This document shows positions 15,501 to 16,019 of a DNA stretch of 16,019 bases, piece by piece. A program made the position numbers and the translations under genes. The notes beneath the pieces were generated by a model, which saw nothing but the letters and a program-made list of their open reading frames with translations, was not told the origin of the DNA and ran no database searches. The stretch lies in the NCBI GenBank assembly GCA_030743915.1, contig JASLRP010000206.1:1-16019 (forward strand), read 5' to 3'. How positions within the stretch are numbered: position 1 is the first letter of the stretch; the number at the start of each line of letters is the position of its first letter. The stretch is from SAR202 cluster bacterium (GTDB lineage: Bacteria; Chloroflexota; Dehalococcoidia; Lucifugimonadales; UBA1123).

Positions 15501-15506
15501 GCGTGC

Positions 15507-16019
15507 ATGAGATGGTTACTTGGTAGCCTGATTGTCATTTTGGCCGTGGATTGTGGTCTCCCAACACATGTCGAGCATGGGGCGGGAGATGATGTGATTC
15601 TTGGTGTGAATTATTTCCCGTGGTACGGCTTCGAGCCTGGCACTGGGATCAGTGTGGGTGGCCTGGGTTCTGAGCATTGGAATTCCAATATCATAGATAG
15701 GGAACGGCGCACAGGCGCGCTACTTGGCATCTATGATCCGGTCGTTGTGACACCGGAGTTGGGTTTCTACGCATCAGATGATGCCGATGTCATTGCACAG
15801 CAAGTGGCGTGGATGCGAGCGACGGGGATAGACGTGGTCATGATCAACTGGTGGGGCTGGGGAGACGATGACCTGAACGGAGTGGAGGATAACTCGGGTC
15901 GGGCTGCAATTGAGAGAGCAACTAAGGCACTGTTCAGTCACATTGAGCAGTTTGGCGGGGCGATCAAAGCATTCATTCAGTCTGAAAACTGGATGGTTCC
16001 TGCGGAACAGTGGGACGCA
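15507..16019 (+). CDS. Secreted GH99/WbsX-like glycoside hydrolase (3' end cut by window edge)
   Basis: 171 codons open to the end of the window. Residues 1-26 look like a signal peptide (MRWLLGSLIVILAV core). A catalytic-domain start follows: VILGVNYFPWYG (30-41), EHW (56-58), and then LGFYASDDADVIAQQVAWM leading to GIDVVMINWWGWG (107-119). This order, a YxxWY strand, an HW pair, a 'YxSxDxxVIxxQVxWMxxxGID' helix and a WWG strand, is typical of GH99/WbsX-like enzymes, which include endo-alpha-mannosidases acting on polysaccharides. The catalytic residues would lie beyond the edge. Codon use appears more A/T-rich (GAT, ATT, GTG, TGT frequent) than in the neighbouring genes, which may indicate recent acquisition. 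No terminator separates it from the monooxygenase gene 24 nt upstream. Confidence 0.75.
   Translation, partial: MRWLLGSLIVILAVDCGLPTHVEHGAGDDVILGVNYFPWYGFEPGTGISVGGLGSEHWNSNIIDRERRTGALLGIYDPVVVTPELGFYASDDADVIAQQVAWMRATGIDVVMINWWGWGDDDLNGVEDNSGRAAIERATKALFSHIEQFGGAIKAFIQSENWMVPAEQWDA

Noticed and set aside
1..16019. CRISPR arrays, tRNA or rRNA genes, IS elements, attachment sites, phage or defence genes
   Set aside because: No spaced direct repeats, cloverleaf-like sequences, transposase or integrase motifs, or known defence domains were seen on either strand.

Overview
The window looks like chromosomal DNA of an uncultured, probably aerobic heterotrophic bacterium, most likely a Chloroflexota lineage of the SAR202/Dehalococcoidia type. 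This is an inference from gene content: a class III cyclase-ATPase-TPR protein, family III CoA-transferases, a luciferase-like flavin monooxygenase, an amidase, a bicupin and XdhC/MocA factors, together with a G+C content that looks to be in the high fifties. No rRNA, tRNA, CRISPR array, IS element or phage gene was seen, and nothing in the window fixes the taxonomy.

Layout. (1) 1-2881, minus strand: a large signalling protein (nucleotide cyclase, AAA ATPase and TPR helices), cut by the window edge. (2) 3097-3390, plus strand: a small ABM-fold monooxygenase-like protein with its own sigma70-type promoter. (3) 3393-5181, minus strand: a MocA-like nucleotidyltransferase downstream of XdhC, a pair that matures molybdenum cofactor for a molybdenum hydroxylase not encoded here. 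(4) 5347-7933, plus strand: a probable operon of an inositol dehydrogenase-like oxidoreductase, a 45-codon apparent remnant of an HpaI-type aldolase gene, and an amidase-signature hydrolase, joined by ATGA overlaps. (5) 8067-10612, plus strand: two overlapping family III CoA-transferase genes behind a good promoter; only the second keeps the catalytic aspartate. (6) 10702-12195, plus strand: a secreted, membrane-anchored protein made of a 205-residue unit repeated twice, each with a complete type 1 copper site, followed by a strong bidirectional terminator. (7) 12285-13073, minus strand: a bicupin with two full metal sites, with a near-consensus promoter and a leader that can form two mutually exclusive hairpins. 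(8) 13273-15482, plus strand: a clan GH-A-like glycoside hydrolase closely followed by a luciferase-like monooxygenase. (9) 15507 to the end, plus strand: the start of a secreted GH99/WbsX-like glycosidase, apparently leaderless.

Taken together, the genes suggest a scavenger of organic compounds: activation by CoA transfer, amide hydrolysis, flavin- and cupin-dependent oxidation and sugar processing, with a surface copper protein for electron transfer. The points most worth following up are the asymmetric CoA-transferase pair, the duplicated cupredoxin, the truncated aldolase gene, the cupin leader and the leaderless glycosidase.
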